A stretch of 64,000 bases of DNA from Epilithonimonas xixisoli (GCF_004365655.1 NZ_SOEO01000001.1:1-64000), one strand, 5' to 3'; shown: positions 51,085 to 59,902, numbered from the stretch's first letter. Made by a program: numbers and translations. The notes: a model not told the origin generated them from the letters alone.

Positions 51085-51118
51085 AAAATCCCCGAAATTA
51101 ATTTCGGGGATTTTTTTA
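51085..51118. terminator. bidirectional terminator
   Basis: AAATCCCCGAAATT and AATTTCGGGGATTT form a nearly perfect stem with A and T runs outside. It lies between coaE and the converging metzincin gene. Confidence 0.9.
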
Positions 51119-51137
51119 TTGAGTTAAAATCTTAATC

Positions 51138-54044
51138 TTAATTCTTGATGAATTTAGTTTGAGATTTTTCACCGTTAGATTCCAAAGATAAGATGTAAAC
51201 ACCTTTTGCTAGTTTAGAAACATTCACTTTTCCGTCAGTTGTTCCTTGGTTTACCAATTGTCCACCTACAGAGTAGATTTCGAATTTAGTTTTAGAAGAA
51301 ACATTAGAAACATTAATGACATCTGTTGCAGGATTTGGATAGATACTGATGTTGTTTTTCTTCACATCAGAAACAGCCAATTCCCCAATGTTCAATGTGT
51401 AATCTTCAACTTGTCCGTATCCAGAGTTGCCACAAGGTGTAGCGTTAGGAGAAAACTGTGTACCACTGTCGTGCAAACGAACTCTCATTGTTGTTTGTCC
51501 CGCTGGAGCTGTTAGAGGAATTGCGATACTTCCTGTCCAAGGAGACATCTTCTTACCAGTAATTAAAACCTGCTCTCCAGCATCTTCGAAATCGCCATCT
51601 TTGTTATAATCAATCCAAACGATAACTTGATCTGATGAATAAGTAGTTCCTGTGTGTGAAGCTGAGAAGTTATAGCTTTGTCCAGGTGTCACATTTCCAA
51701 CTGTAGCCGTGAAATCTTCGTAGCCCGTTGTAGCTGTTGAGTTTTTATTAATATTTGCAAAAGTTACATTAGAAATTCTTTCCAGTGTACCGTTGTTGGA
51801 TCCAGCTGCGCAATATTCAACACCTTTTGTAGTGAAGTTGATGTCTGCATTTGCACCAGGATTTCCGCCACATACCGCTACAACACTTACATTGTAAGCT
51901 GTAGAAAGTGTAAGTCCAGATATGGTGTAAGTATTGGTTTGAAGATTGTTTACCTCTGTCCAAGTTGCATCAGACGATTTTTTATATTTCAAATTATAAG
52001 TTGCGTTTGCAAATGGCTCCCAATCAATTTTTGCTCCTGTTTGAGTAATGCTGTTTGCTACTAATCCTGTAGGGGCAGTGCCGTTGCAAGTTGGCATTTT
52101 AGAAGCAGTTACTTTGCCTACCGCATAGAAAACATTATCAATAGCAGAAACTCGTACTGTAACCTGAGCATTGTCAGCGACATTAGAGAAATCTAAAACT
52201 TCATTTCCATCATTAGCTGTAGAAGCTGCTAAAACATTCCAGGTTGCACCATTATCAGACGTGTAATCTATTTTGACGTTGGATACATTGTAAGGCGCAG
52301 CACTAGTTCCTGCTACATCCCACATAAATTCTCCAGGAATATTGTTATAAACTTTAGTAGAAGTCACTTTGAAAGGACCGTCATTTCCTACAGTGATCTT
52401 TTGATTTCCAAACTGAGTTTGTTGTTTTGTAGGATCTGCATTATTATCTCTTACTGTTACTCGGAAATTCATAGTTCTTGCAACATTGGAAACAGCTTCC
52501 CAGTTTGATGCGCTAGATAGCGTTCCGTTTAGAACACTGCTCAATCTTGGAAAATATCTTGAAGGATCTGTCGTACCTAGCAATGATCTGAATTTTGGTC
52601 CAGTTGTATTGTTTCCTGTAACAGAAGTAAGTGAACTGCTAGCAACATCGTATTGCTCCCAAGTATAAGTCATTGGATCATTCTCAGCATCCGTTGCAGC
52701 TGCTGTCAATACAAAAGCAGTTCCTTTTGGAATGGTTTTGTCTGGCATTACTGCAAGTACAGGAGGATTGTTTGTCGTAATAGGCGTATTGGTACCACAA
52801 CTTTGAGAATTAAGATAGTTGTTAGCTTGCAAGATACTTACCGCATGAAAGTAAGCGTCTGAATGTTGTTGTACATTGGAGCTGGTAATTCCCGCATATC
52901 CCATAATTGTAGATCCGGAACCAGGCTCTAATGCTGCAACATTGGAATGAATAGTAAACGTAAATGAATGCTCCGCACCTACTTGATGACCTAATTCGTG
53001 CGCCACATAGTCGATATCAAAATTATCTCCAAATGGTTTGTTGTCTTCAGCTGGAGACGTAATTCCTGCTCCTTTTGATGTGTCATCATTGTTGTTACTA
53101 GGATTTCTGCAGACATTTCCAATATCACCTGCACTACCTCCGCCGCCTCTGTGACCAAAGAAGTGACCAACATCGTACGCATCATTACCTATCGTACTGG
53201 TTAATGTTCTTTGAACTTCAAGATTCCAAGAGTTTGGTGCACTTCCATTAGCTCCAACACTTGTATAAGGATCTGTAGCGGGATCTGTAAAAATAAGCTG
53301 AGGTAAGTCAAGAACATTTAAATGAATAGCAAAGTCTTTTTCGAAAACACCATTCACTCTCGTCATTGTTGCATTTATCTGAGTAAAGGCTCCAGCCACA
53401 CTTCCAAAAATCTGTGTGTATTCTGCGTTCACAGAGATTGCTAAACGATAAGTTCTATATTTTTTATCACTGGCTTTGTTAAAATTTGTAACGTCGTGAG
53501 TAAAATCTGTAGAATTAGCTAGGTTACTAAGTTGCTCTTTGCTTAGAGGAGTTTCTGTTGTTTTACAAACAAAAGCTTTTCCTTCATTTCCTTTTTGAGT
53601 CTTAGGGAAAACGCCATAAACTGATTTCTCTGTATTCTGAGGCTCAATAAATTCGTATTGTCCATTGCGGAACAACATAGATTGGAAATCATTCGGAGCA
53701 ATACTGAATCTAACATAAGACGTTGGATTATCTATCCCAACTCCTGCATAAGATCCTAATTGGTAACGATCTGCCAAAGATTTTTCTAAAACCGGCAAAC
53801 TGTAAACCGCAAATTTTTCAATTTTCCCGTCCAAAGTTGGCATGCTGATGATTACGGGTTTGCTTCCTTTACCAGTTTCCGGGGCATTCGCCAATTGCGC
53901 TCTGATGGCATTGATGTCTAATGAATAATAATTGGTAACCTTAGTATCACGCAATTTTTCTCCTTTCATAGAAGCAGGACTCCATTGTGCTATTGCAACA
54001 GTCGTCATTCCCAATGAAAGTAGAGTAGTAAATATCTTCTTCAT
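51138..54044 (-). CDS. secreted reprolysin-like zinc metalloproteinase, T9SS type A cargo
   Basis: 968 aa from the ATG at 54044, which starts a signal peptide (KKIFTTLLSLGMTTVAIAQ); an in-frame start upstream would add 8 residues before it. N-terminal pro/leader region, then a metzincin catalytic domain with HELGHQVGAEH (three zinc histidines) and later a Met-turn-like SSN..MG.AG stretch. A fibronectin III-like domain (about 650-740), a GEVED-type domain (IDYNKDGDFEDAGEQV, about 790-870) and a C-terminal type A sorting domain follow (NISIYPNPATDVINV ... YILSLESNGEKSQTKFIKN). It should be exported by the type IX system and act outside the cell. Confidence 0.92.
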   Translation of the reverse strand: MKKIFTTLLSLGMTTVAIAQWSPASMKGEKLRDTKVTNYYSLDINAIRAQLANAPETGKGSKPVIISMPTLDGKIEKFAVYSLPVLEKSLADRYQLGSYAGVGIDNPTSYVRFSIAPNDFQSMLFRNGQYEFIEPQNTEKSVYGVFPKTQKGNEGKAFVCKTTETPLSKEQLSNLANSTDFTHDVTNFNKASDKKYRTYRLAISVNAEYTQIFGSVAGAFTQINATMTRVNGVFEKDFAIHLNVLDLPQLIFTDPATDPYTSVGANGSAPNSWNLEVQRTLTSTIGNDAYDVGHFFGHRGGGGSAGDIGNVCRNPSNNNDDTSKGAGITSPAEDNKPFGDNFDIDYVAHELGHQVGAEHSFTFTIHSNVAALEPGSGSTIMGYAGITSSNVQQHSDAYFHAVSILQANNYLNSQSCGTNTPITTNNPPVLAVMPDKTIPKGTAFVLTAAATDAENDPMTYTWEQYDVASSSLTSVTGNNTTGPKFRSLLGTTDPSRYFPRLSSVLNGTLSSASNWEAVSNVARTMNFRVTVRDNNADPTKQQTQFGNQKITVGNDGPFKVTSTKVYNNIPGEFMWDVAGTSAAPYNVSNVKIDYTSDNGATWNVLAASTANDGNEVLDFSNVADNAQVTVRVSAIDNVFYAVGKVTASKMPTCNGTAPTGLVANSITQTGAKIDWEPFANATYNLKYKKSSDATWTEVNNLQTNTYTISGLTLSTAYNVSVVAVCGGNPGANADINFTTKGVEYCAAGSNNGTLERISNVTFANINKNSTATTGYEDFTATVGNVTPGQSYNFSASHTGTTYSSDQVIVWIDYNKDGDFEDAGEQVLITGKKMSPWTGSIAIPLTAPAGQTTMRVRLHDSGTQFSPNATPCGNSGYGQVEDYTLNIGELAVSDVKKNNISIYPNPATDVINVSNVSSKTKFEIYSVGGQLVNQGTTDGKVNVSKLAKGVYILSLESNGEKSQTKFIKN

Positions 54045-54097
54045 ATATTTAAAATAATTTTTATTCAAATATAAAAGTTTTTAATTACATGATAATA

Positions 54098-54128
54098 AAA
54101 AATGCATTAGATTTCTAATGCATTTTTT
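54098..54128 (-). terminator. terminator of the GlsB-like gene
   Basis: AAAAATGCATTAG pairs with CTAATGCATTTTT around ATTT. It lies 36 bp downstream of the minus-strand gene at 54164-54415. Confidence 0.85.
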
Positions 54129-54163
54129 AATTTATTGGATAAATTATTATAAATAATCTATAA

Positions 54164-54415
54164 TTACTTTTTCGTAATCATACTGTATAAAAATAAGAGC
54201 AGTACAGAACCTCCAATTGCCACAAGGAAACTAGAAAAGTTGAAGCCACTTACATCTACGCCAAAAAGCATTGAACCTAGCCAGCCACCTAACATAGCTC
54301 CCAAGATTCCGATGATAATTGTTACGACCCAACCTCCAGGATCTTTGCCAGGATGAATTGCTTTTGCGATAGCTCCGGCAATAAGACCGAAAATAATCCA
54401 AGTTAAAATACCCAT
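54164..54415 (-). CDS. GlsB/YeaQ/YmgE-family membrane protein
   Basis: 83 aa. Three hydrophobic segments with the family's glycine pattern (GLIAGAIAKAIHPGKDPGGWVVTIIIGILGAMLGGWLG, key parts HPGKDPGG and GGWLG). These small inner-membrane proteins are stress-linked; biochemical role unknown. 35 bp from ftsY on the same strand. Confidence 0.88.
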   Translation of the reverse strand: MGILTWIIFGLIAGAIAKAIHPGKDPGGWVVTIIIGILGAMLGGWLGSMLFGVDVSGFNFSSFLVAIGGSVLLLFLYSMITKK

Positions 54416-54450
54416 AGTTTAAAATTTTTAATGTTAATAGTTAATTTTGT

Positions 54451-55404
54451 TTATCTCTTTCTAAAGAATGAGTTTACAAATTCCATACCATTAAAAATTT
54501 GAAGATCCTGCATTTTTTCGCCAACGCCAATATATTTCACAGGAATTTGGAATTGGTCAGATATACCAATCACAACGCCGCCCTTCGCTGTTCCGTCTAA
54601 CTTGGTAACTGCCAGTGCAGTAACTTCTGTCGCAGCGGTGAATTGTTTTGCTTGTTCAAAAGCGTTTTGTCCTGTAGAACCATCTAAAACCAATAAAACC
54701 TCGTGAGGTGCATCGGGCAAAACTTTTTGCATCACTCGTTTTATTTTCGAAAGTTCGTTCATCAAATTCACTTTGTTGTGAAGTCTTCCCGCCGTATCTA
54801 TGATTACCACGTCGGCATCCTGAGCAACCGCAGACTGCACGGTATCAAATGCCACAGACGCAGGATCAGATCCCATTTCTTGTTTCACAATCGGAACACC
54901 AACTCTCTCGCTCCATATCACCAATTGATCTACAGCTGCCGCACGAAAAGTGTCTGCTGCGCCAAGAACAACTTTCAATCCTTGAGATTTGAATTGATTT
55001 GCCAATTTTCCAATCGTTGTGGTTTTTCCAACACCGTTTACACCTACAACCATTATCACATAAGGTTTTTTGCTTGTATCGATGTTGTCTGTGTCGAGAT
55101 GTGGATTGTCCAATAGAAGCGCGGAGATCTCCTCACGCAGGATATTGTCCAATTCGCTGACGTTGACGTATTTATCTCTTGCAACGCGGTCTTCGATTCT
55201 TTTGATGATTTTGATGGTGGTTTCTGCTCCAACATCAGAAGCGATGAGAACTTCTTCTAGGTCATCCAAAACTTCGTCGTCCACTGTGTTTTTTCCGACA
55301 ACGGCTCTGGATATTTTATCAAAAAAACCTTGGCTGGATTTTTCCAAACCTTTGTCAAGCGTTTCTTTATCTTCTTTTTTGAATATTTTTTTAAACCAAC
55401 TCAT
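54451..55404 (-). CDS. ftsY: signal recognition particle receptor FtsY
   Basis: 317 aa, the short form without a long acidic N-terminus. NG domain: an N-terminal helical bundle, then the GTPase motifs GVNGVGKTTTIGKLA, DTFRAAAVDQL, IDTAGR and TKLDGTAKGG. It is the receptor for SRP-bound ribosomes. Downstream of rpmB-rpmG-DUF4295, as in many Bacteroidota. A 7-bp-repeat array lies 9 bp before its start. Confidence 0.95.
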   Translation of the reverse strand: MSWFKKIFKKEDKETLDKGLEKSSQGFFDKISRAVVGKNTVDDEVLDDLEEVLIASDVGAETTIKIIKRIEDRVARDKYVNVSELDNILREEISALLLDNPHLDTDNIDTSKKPYVIMVVGVNGVGKTTTIGKLANQFKSQGLKVVLGAADTFRAAAVDQLVIWSERVGVPIVKQEMGSDPASVAFDTVQSAVAQDADVVIIDTAGRLHNKVNLMNELSKIKRVMQKVLPDAPHEVLLVLDGSTGQNAFEQAKQFTAATEVTALAVTKLDGTAKGGVVIGISDQFQIPVKYIGVGEKMQDLQIFNGMEFVNSFFRKR

Positions 55405-55413
55405 TTGATATAT

Positions 55414-55441
55414 AAATGATTAATGATAATCTGTAAATGAT
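55414..55441 (-). repeat. four 7-bp units upstream of ftsY
   Basis: On the minus strand the array reads ATCATTT, ACAGATT, ATCATTA, ATCATTT, with one unit degenerate, ending 9 bp before the ftsY start. Same class as the arrays before fmt, ruvB and the kinase gene. Confidence 0.7.
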
Positions 55442-55515
55442 TTTATCGGAAACAAATATAACAAAAAAACTACCCTTAAAAAGAGTAGTTTTCTATATTG
55501 TATTCGGGTGAGGGA

Positions 55516-55671
55516 TTATTTTTTCAAAAATCCTTCAACTTCGTCAGCGTTCATTACTTTTTCTTCAAAAACGTAAGCATCTGATTTAGAAGACTTCACC
55601 ATTTTGATTACTTTCGTCATTTTTTTTGAACCAGCTCCACCTTGAAGTGTTGCTACTACTTTTTTTGCCAT
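55516..55671 (-). CDS. DUF4295-like small protein
   Basis: 51 aa, very basic: MAKKVVATLQGGAGSKKMTK and a C-terminal Glu/Phe-rich end (VMNADEVEGFLKK). I recognise it as the DUF4295 family, which in Bacteroidota sits between rpmG and ftsY, as here; probably ribosome-associated. Too short for ordinary ORF cut-offs. It starts 19 bp after rpmG. Confidence 0.85.
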   Translation of the reverse strand: MAKKVVATLQGGAGSKKMTKVIKMVKSSKSDAYVFEEKVMNADEVEGFLKK

Positions 55672-55690
55672 TGTAAAATATTTTTATAGA

Positions 55691-55873
55691 TTACTTAATT
55701 TCTTTGTGAACAGTATATTTCTTAAGAACTGGATTGAATTTTTTAAGCTCCAATCTCTCTGTAGTGTTCTTTTTATTTTTTGTAGTAATGTATCTTGACA
55801 TTCCTGCTACACCGCTTTCTTTATGCTCAGTACATTCTAGAATTACCTGAACTCTGTTACCTTTTTTAGCCAT
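55691..55873 (-). CDS. rpmG: 50S ribosomal protein L33
   Basis: 60 aa, basic. Typical L33 sequence ([35 protein letters not shown]). It has one Cys only, so it is the non-zinc form. Its start codon overlaps the last base of the rpmB stop. Confidence 0.95.
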   Translation of the reverse strand: MAKKGNRVQVILECTEHKESGVAGMSRYITTKNKKNTTERLELKKFNPVLKKYTVHKEIK

Positions 55874-56121
55874 TACTTAGTAGTGTTTTTAATAAATCCA
55901 TTTCTAGCAGCTCTTTCAAGCGCCTCCTCGATACCAATCTTGTTGATAATTCTCAATCCGTGAGCAGAAACCTTAAGGGTTACTGATTTATCTTGCTCAG
56001 GAAGAAAAAATTTCTTCTCTAGCAAGTTAATTTCAAAACGTCTTTTCGTTTTGTTATTAGCGTGAGAAACATTGTTTCCTACCATTGCACGCTTACCTGT
56101 TATTTGGCAAATTCTTGACAT
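55873..56121 (-). CDS. rpmB: 50S ribosomal protein L28
   Basis: 82 aa. L28 signature ([29 protein letters not shown], key residues GNNVSHANN) and a typical C-terminus. One cysteine only, so the zinc-free form. First gene of the rpmB-rpmG-DUF4295-ftsY run; a promoter lies just upstream. Confidence 0.95.
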   Translation of the reverse strand: MSRICQITGKRAMVGNNVSHANNKTKRRFEINLLEKKFFLPEQDKSVTLKVSAHGLRIINKIGIEEALERAARNGFIKNTTK

Positions 56122-56159
56122 ATCTCGATGTTCTTTTGACTAATGAATATTTGAGAGTG

Positions 56160-56191
56160 CAAAATAAAGGATTATTTTCCGGATAGGCAAA
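56160..56191 (-). promoter_or_regulatory. rpmB promoter
   Basis: On the minus strand TTTG (56188-56191), a 20-bp spacer, then TTATTTTG (56160-56167), 7 of 8 to the consensus. It lies 38 bp before the rpmB start. Confidence 0.6.
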
Positions 56192-56211
56192 TTATTTTAA
56201 AAATAATTCAT

Positions 56212-56258
56212 AAAAAAACGAACGGGAAATATTTGATAATTAATATCTCACGTTCGTT
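56212..56258 (-). terminator. terminator of the ArsC-like gene
   Basis: AACGAACG and CGTTCGTT pair, and AATATT further inside pairs with AATAT; an A run (T tract on the minus strand) flanks the left arm. It lies 20 bp after the ArsC-like stop. Confidence 0.75.
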
Positions 56259-56278
56259 CCTTACATATATAGAATAAT

Positions 56279-56629
56279 TTAGTTTTCAATGAAGAATTTG
56301 ACATTTTCCAACGGATTTCCCGGCATTGCAATCTTTCCTTTGATGAGGATTGGGCATTGTATCAATTCAGGATTGAGGGCGATTACTTCCAAGGCCTGCT
56401 CATCATTCACAGATTCTGATTCCGAAAAATATTTTTTGAAAAGCTCTGTAGAATGTCTCAGGATTCTGCTTGGATTTTTGTTGAGTTTTTTGAAAAGCGT
56501 TCTCAGTTCAAAAAGGCTCAGTGGGTCTTTTCTAATATCAATGATTTGAAACTTGATATCATTCTCATCCAGATATTCCAAAATGGCCTTGGACTTTGGA
56601 CAGCTGTTGTTGTGAATTACTTTTATCAT
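56279..56629 (-). CDS. ArsC/Spx-like protein
   Basis: 116 aa thioredoxin-fold protein of the ArsC/YffB family: CPKS (C10) near the N-terminus, IIDIRKDPL and the conserved NPxRIL/PILIKGK pattern (PCPILIKGKIAMPGNP). The active-site Arg of arsenate reductases (usually in RP) cannot be placed with confidence. It may be arsenate reductase or a Spx-type redox regulator; the CxxS motif instead of CxxC favours the ArsC-like side. Convergent-free: the next gene on the same strand starts 73 bp upstream. Confidence 0.78.
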   Translation of the reverse strand: MIKVIHNNSCPKSKAILEYLDENDIKFQIIDIRKDPLSLFELRTLFKKLNKNPSRILRHSTELFKKYFSESESVNDEQALEVIALNPELIQCPILIKGKIAMPGNPLENVKFFIEN

Positions 56630-56702
56630 GATACTGAGGCTTTTATTAAACTTTTTGATGGTAATAATTTTACAGATTTGTCAAATTACTCACCAAAATA
56701 AT

Positions 56703-57317
56703 TTAAAACAAACCGTTCAGTTCTGCATCTATTCTTTCCAGAATGTAACCAAAATCTTCTGGTTTTTCTACAAAATCCAAATTGTCCACATCTATTACAA
56801 GAAGCTTGCCTTCTTTGTAATTTTCTATCCAGTTTTGATATTTGTTGTTCAATTTTGTAAGATAATCGATGCTGATTCCTGCTTCATATTCCCGTCCTCT
56901 TTTTGAAATTTGACGTACCAAAGTTGGCACATCTGCTCGGAGATAAATTAGCAAATCTGGTGCCGAAACAAAGTCTTTCATCAATCTAAAAACTGATAAA
57001 TAATTGTTAAAATCTCGCTCGGAAAGAAGATTCATCTCGGCTAGATTTTCTGCAAAAATGTGCGCATCTTCGTAGATTGTTCTGTCCTGAATGACGTTTT
57101 TCCCACTCTCACGGATTTCCTTCACCTGGCGGAATCTACTTCCTAAGAAATAAATCTGCAGTGCAAAACTCCATTTGGACATATCGCCATAGAAATCATC
57201 CAAATAAGGATTGTGATCCACGTCTTCAAACTGAGCTTCCCAATTATAATGTTTTGACAACATTGTAGTTAAGGTTGTTTTTCCGGCTCCGATATTTCCT
57301 GTGACAGCGATGTGCAT
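56703..57317 (-). CDS. deoxynucleoside kinase
   Basis: 204 aa. P-loop GNIGAGKT at residues 7-14, the DRTIYEDAHIFAENL active-site region (about 79-93) and a C-terminal lid segment. Fits the deoxyadenosine/deoxyguanosine kinase group. It salvages deoxynucleosides. A 7-bp-repeat array lies 10 bp before the start. Confidence 0.88.
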   Translation of the reverse strand: MHIAVTGNIGAGKTTLTTMLSKHYNWEAQFEDVDHNPYLDDFYGDMSKWSFALQIYFLGSRFRQVKEIRESGKNVIQDRTIYEDAHIFAENLAEMNLLSERDFNNYLSVFRLMKDFVSAPDLLIYLRADVPTLVRQISKRGREYEAGISIDYLTKLNNKYQNWIENYKEGKLLVIDVDNLDFVEKPEDFGYILERIDAELNGLF

Positions 57318-57327
57318 TTTTAATTAT

Positions 57328-57355
57328 AATTGATAGGTGATAATTGATGAATGAT
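57328..57355 (-). repeat. four 7-bp units upstream of the deoxynucleoside kinase gene
   Basis: On the minus strand ATCATTC, ATCAATT, ATCACCT, ATCAATT, ending 10 bp before the kinase start. Same class as the arrays before fmt, ruvB and ftsY. Confidence 0.8.
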
Positions 57356-57406
57356 AATATTAATAATACGATATTGCAAAATCAGGTATGACTGATCGAT
57401 TATCAT

Positions 57407-58165
57407 TTATTTGGTGTAAAGATAAAGTTTGTCTTTTATGAGTGCCAAAAATCCAGTGTTATTTTTATCCACAATTTTTGCGCTTTCATTTTCGAAGATT
57501 TTAGAGAGATCTTTGCCATCAAATTTGTCGATGGTTTGGCTTCCAAAGATCCAAATGTCATTGTTGATTCTTCGAAGTTTTTTTGCATTGGAAATAGGTG
57601 CGGAATAGAGTAGAGTTGACTTTGTGCTGTAAACCTCGAAGGTGTTTTCGCGCAGAATATAGACTCTATTATTATATACAAGAAAATCTTTGAGCGAAGT
57701 CAGATTAATATTAAAAGGAAAAGAACTGATTTTAGAAGTGCTTCGGAAGTTGTATTGGATCAATGTTTTGTTGCTCTCATCTATCATCCACGCAAACTGA
57801 AGATCCTCAGCATAAACAGCTTTTATAAATCCAAAATGAGAACTGAGATTGATTTTTTGGATTTCATTCATATTTTGATCTATGAATTTGATTTCCTGAG
57901 CGTTTTCCGAAAACATGACTATATTCAACGGATTGTTCACGCTTTGGATTTTGTAGGGAAAAGTCAACATCAATTTCCCAAGCTGATTGCCGACAGAATC
58001 GTACTTTGTAAAACTGAGATCTTTGTTTTTATATAAATATAGATTTCCATAATCGTCTCCCAGCAATTCTTTGGCATCTTTCAACTGCAAAGAATCTACA
58101 TCAATTTTCTTTTGAGAAAAAATATTTAAATAACCAAAAAGTAATATTAATGAGAGAAGTTTCAA
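57407..58165 (-). CDS. hypothetical exported protein, beta-propeller-like
   Basis: 252 aa. Signal peptide ends in NIFSQ. Repeated YKNKDLSFTKYDSVGNQLGKLM-type blade segments suggest a beta-propeller or similar repeat fold. No catalytic residues stand out. It is followed 9 bp upstream (towards 58175) by another exported gene of the same strand, likely one unit. Confidence 0.7.
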   Translation of the reverse strand: MKLLSLILLFGYLNIFSQKKIDVDSLQLKDAKELLGDDYGNLYLYKNKDLSFTKYDSVGNQLGKLMLTFPYKIQSVNNPLNIVMFSENAQEIKFIDQNMNEIQKINLSSHFGFIKAVYAEDLQFAWMIDESNKTLIQYNFRSTSKISSFPFNINLTSLKDFLVYNNRVYILRENTFEVYSTKSTLLYSAPISNAKKLRRINNDIWIFGSQTIDKFDGKDLSKIFENESAKIVDKNNTGFLALIKDKLYLYTK

Positions 58166-58174
58166 TCCGGATTT

Positions 58175-58735
58175 TTATTTTGCTCCCTTGAGAGTGATGA
58201 TGACATCTTTTGTAAAAGCTTTGTTTTGATTGTAAACAGCATCGCAAATAGACGTTGTCACATTATAGCTTCCTTTATCTACCAAAATATAGTTTTGACC
58301 ATTGGCTGGAACGGTGAGATTGTAGAATTTTTTCCCACTTATTTTAATTATAAGATTACATTTGGATTTGTTCACAAACTGTACAATTGCTTCTTTTTTA
58401 TTTGGGTTGTTGCTGAAAAGGCTGGTTAATACAGCTGCTGTATTTTTCGCTTGCTCAGATGGTTCGCCTTTTGCGGCAGTAGTCCCCACGGTGGATGTTT
58501 TTTCAATTTTGTTCTCCGTCATTGTGGTGACAGTTGGTTTTGCGATTTGCGAACTTCCACCATATTTTAGGGAGAGCGCTTTTTTCTTCAATTCAGAAAC
58601 TGCAGGATGTGTGGGATTGTTGCGGATGAATTTTTCGACCACAGCTCTGTCTGTAGTGGATTTTGCTTCGAAAACGCTTTGCGAAAATATGGAAATGGAA
58701 ACTAGGATAAATGAAAGTAAAAATATCTTCTTCAT
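58175..58735 (-). CDS. hypothetical exported protein, DUF6759-like
   Basis: 186 aa. Signal peptide ends in SIFSQ. A short helical N-terminal segment (about 20-50: STTDRAVVEKFIRNNPTHPAVSELKKKA) is followed by a Thr/Lys-rich linker and a beta-rich C-terminal domain with a Cys pair (SKCNLII, TSICDAVY). I tentatively place the C-terminal part in DUF6759, known from Chryseobacterium; this is recognition, not proof. Probably cotranscribed with the propeller-like gene downstream. Confidence 0.62.
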   Translation of the reverse strand: MKKIFLLSFILVSISIFSQSVFEAKSTTDRAVVEKFIRNNPTHPAVSELKKKALSLKYGGSSQIAKPTVTTMTENKIEKTSTVGTTAAKGEPSEQAKNTAAVLTSLFSNNPNKKEAIVQFVNKSKCNLIIKISGKKFYNLTVPANGQNYILVDKGSYNVTTSICDAVYNQNKAFTKDVIITLKGAK

Positions 58736-58912
58736 TATAAATTAAATATCTGTTATCGAATAAGAACGTAAAAATAAATTAATTCTTGTAAAATCATGAG
58801 AAATTATGTGATAAATAATTAATAATTCTATACAACTCAAATTACAAAAGGCTTTGCGGAATTTTTGATAAATTAAGAATATGAAGTTGTTTTATTTTTT
58901 TATAAAAATCAC
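58736..58912. other. gap before tsf
   Basis: Divergent A/T-rich gap; no ORF, RNA or repeat I can support apart from promoter elements. A short ATG frame of 7 codons (near 58934) is inside the tsf leader and is not believed to be a gene. Confidence 0.35.
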
Positions 58913-58920
58913 TATATTTG
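58913..58920 (+). promoter_or_regulatory. -7 promoter element of tsf
   Basis: TATATTTG fits TAnnTTTG; a TTG box lies 23 bp upstream (58887-58889), a slightly long spacing. The tsf start is 58 bp downstream. Confidence 0.6.
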
Positions 58921-58978
58921 CACGCTGAAAAACATGAAGGCGGAAAATCAATATTAAAATTAAAAAATAATCAATATT

Positions 58979-59806
58979 ATGTCTTATACACCAGTAGCTG
59001 CAGATGTGGCAAAACTAAGAAACACCACAGGTGCAGGAATGATGGACTGCAAAAAAGCTTTAGTAGAAGCTGAAGGAGATTTCGAAAAAGCAATCGACAT
59101 CCTTAGAAAAAAAGGACAAAAAGTGGCTGCAAACAGAGCAGACAGAGATTCTTCTGAAGGTGCAGTGATCGCAAGAGTAAACGAGGACAACACACTAGGT
59201 GTGGTAATCTCTTTGAACTGCGAGACTGATTTCGTTGCGAAAAACGAAGCGTTCATCGAGTTGGCTTACGAGATTGCTGAAATGGCAATTTTTGCCGCTA
59301 CGAAAGAAGAATTGTTGGCTACAGATTTCCACGGATTGACTGTTGCTGAGAAATTGATCGAGCAAACTGGCGTTATCGGTGAGAAAATTGAAATCGGAGC
59401 TTTCGAAAGAATCGAAGGTCCTTTCTTGGGAGCTTACATCCACGCTGGAAACAAAATCGCTTCTATCACTTCCCTTTCTGCAAAAGTAGATGGTGCGGAT
59501 GAAGCTGCAAAATCCGTTTCTATGCAAGTTGCTGCGATGAACCCAATCGCTCTAGATGAGACTGCTGTTTCTCAAGAGACTATCGATAAAGAATTGGAAA
59601 TCGAAAGACACAAATTGACAGAAGAAGGAAAACCTGCAAACATCATCGATAATATCTTGAAAGGAAAAATGCAGAGATTCTACAAAGACAACACTTTGGT
59701 ACACCAAGATTTCATCAAGGATTCTAGCGTATCTGTTGCTGACTATGTAAAGTCTGTAAACGGAGATCTAAAAGTTACAGGATTTGTAAGAGTTGCTCTT
59801 GCTTAA
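58979..59806 (+). CDS. tsf: elongation factor Ts
   Basis: 275 aa, full length. N-terminal UBA-like domain with LRNTTGAGMMDCKKALVEAEGD (key part TGAGMMDCKKAL, about residues 16-27), then the EF-Tu-interacting core with the conserved FVARNEAF-like VAKNEAFIEL region. It catalyses GDP release from EF-Tu. Unusually for bacteria, rpsB is not its neighbour; tsf has its own promoter and terminator. Confidence 0.95.
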   Translation: MSYTPVAADVAKLRNTTGAGMMDCKKALVEAEGDFEKAIDILRKKGQKVAANRADRDSSEGAVIARVNEDNTLGVVISLNCETDFVAKNEAFIELAYEIAEMAIFAATKEELLATDFHGLTVAEKLIEQTGVIGEKIEIGAFERIEGPFLGAYIHAGNKIASITSLSAKVDGADEAAKSVSMQVAAMNPIALDETAVSQETIDKELEIERHKLTEEGKPANIIDNILKGKMQRFYKDNTLVHQDFIKDSSVSVADYVKSVNGDLKVTGFVRVALA

Positions 59807-59828
59807 TCTTAAGACTTAAAAATAAATT

Positions 59829-59860
59829 AAATCCTGCTATATTTTATAGCAGGATTTTTT
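59829..59860 (+). terminator. tsf terminator
   Basis: AAATCCTGCTAT and ATAGCAGGATTT pair around ATTTT, then TTTG. 22 bp after the tsf stop. Confidence 0.9.
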
Positions 59861-59868
59861 GTTAACAT

Positions 59869-59896
59869 AATATGGAGTAAATTTGCAGTCCATATT
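59869..59896 (+). promoter_or_regulatory. -7 element bracketed by an inverted repeat
   Basis: TAAATTTG (59878-59885) fits the -7 consensus for the 59903 gene, with a TTTG box 16 bp upstream in the tsf terminator tail. AATATGGA (59869-59876) and TCCATATT (59889-59896) are perfect inverted arms around the element, so it could be a regulator site or a small hairpin. Confidence 0.6.
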
Positions 59897-59902
59897 ATTT
59901 AA

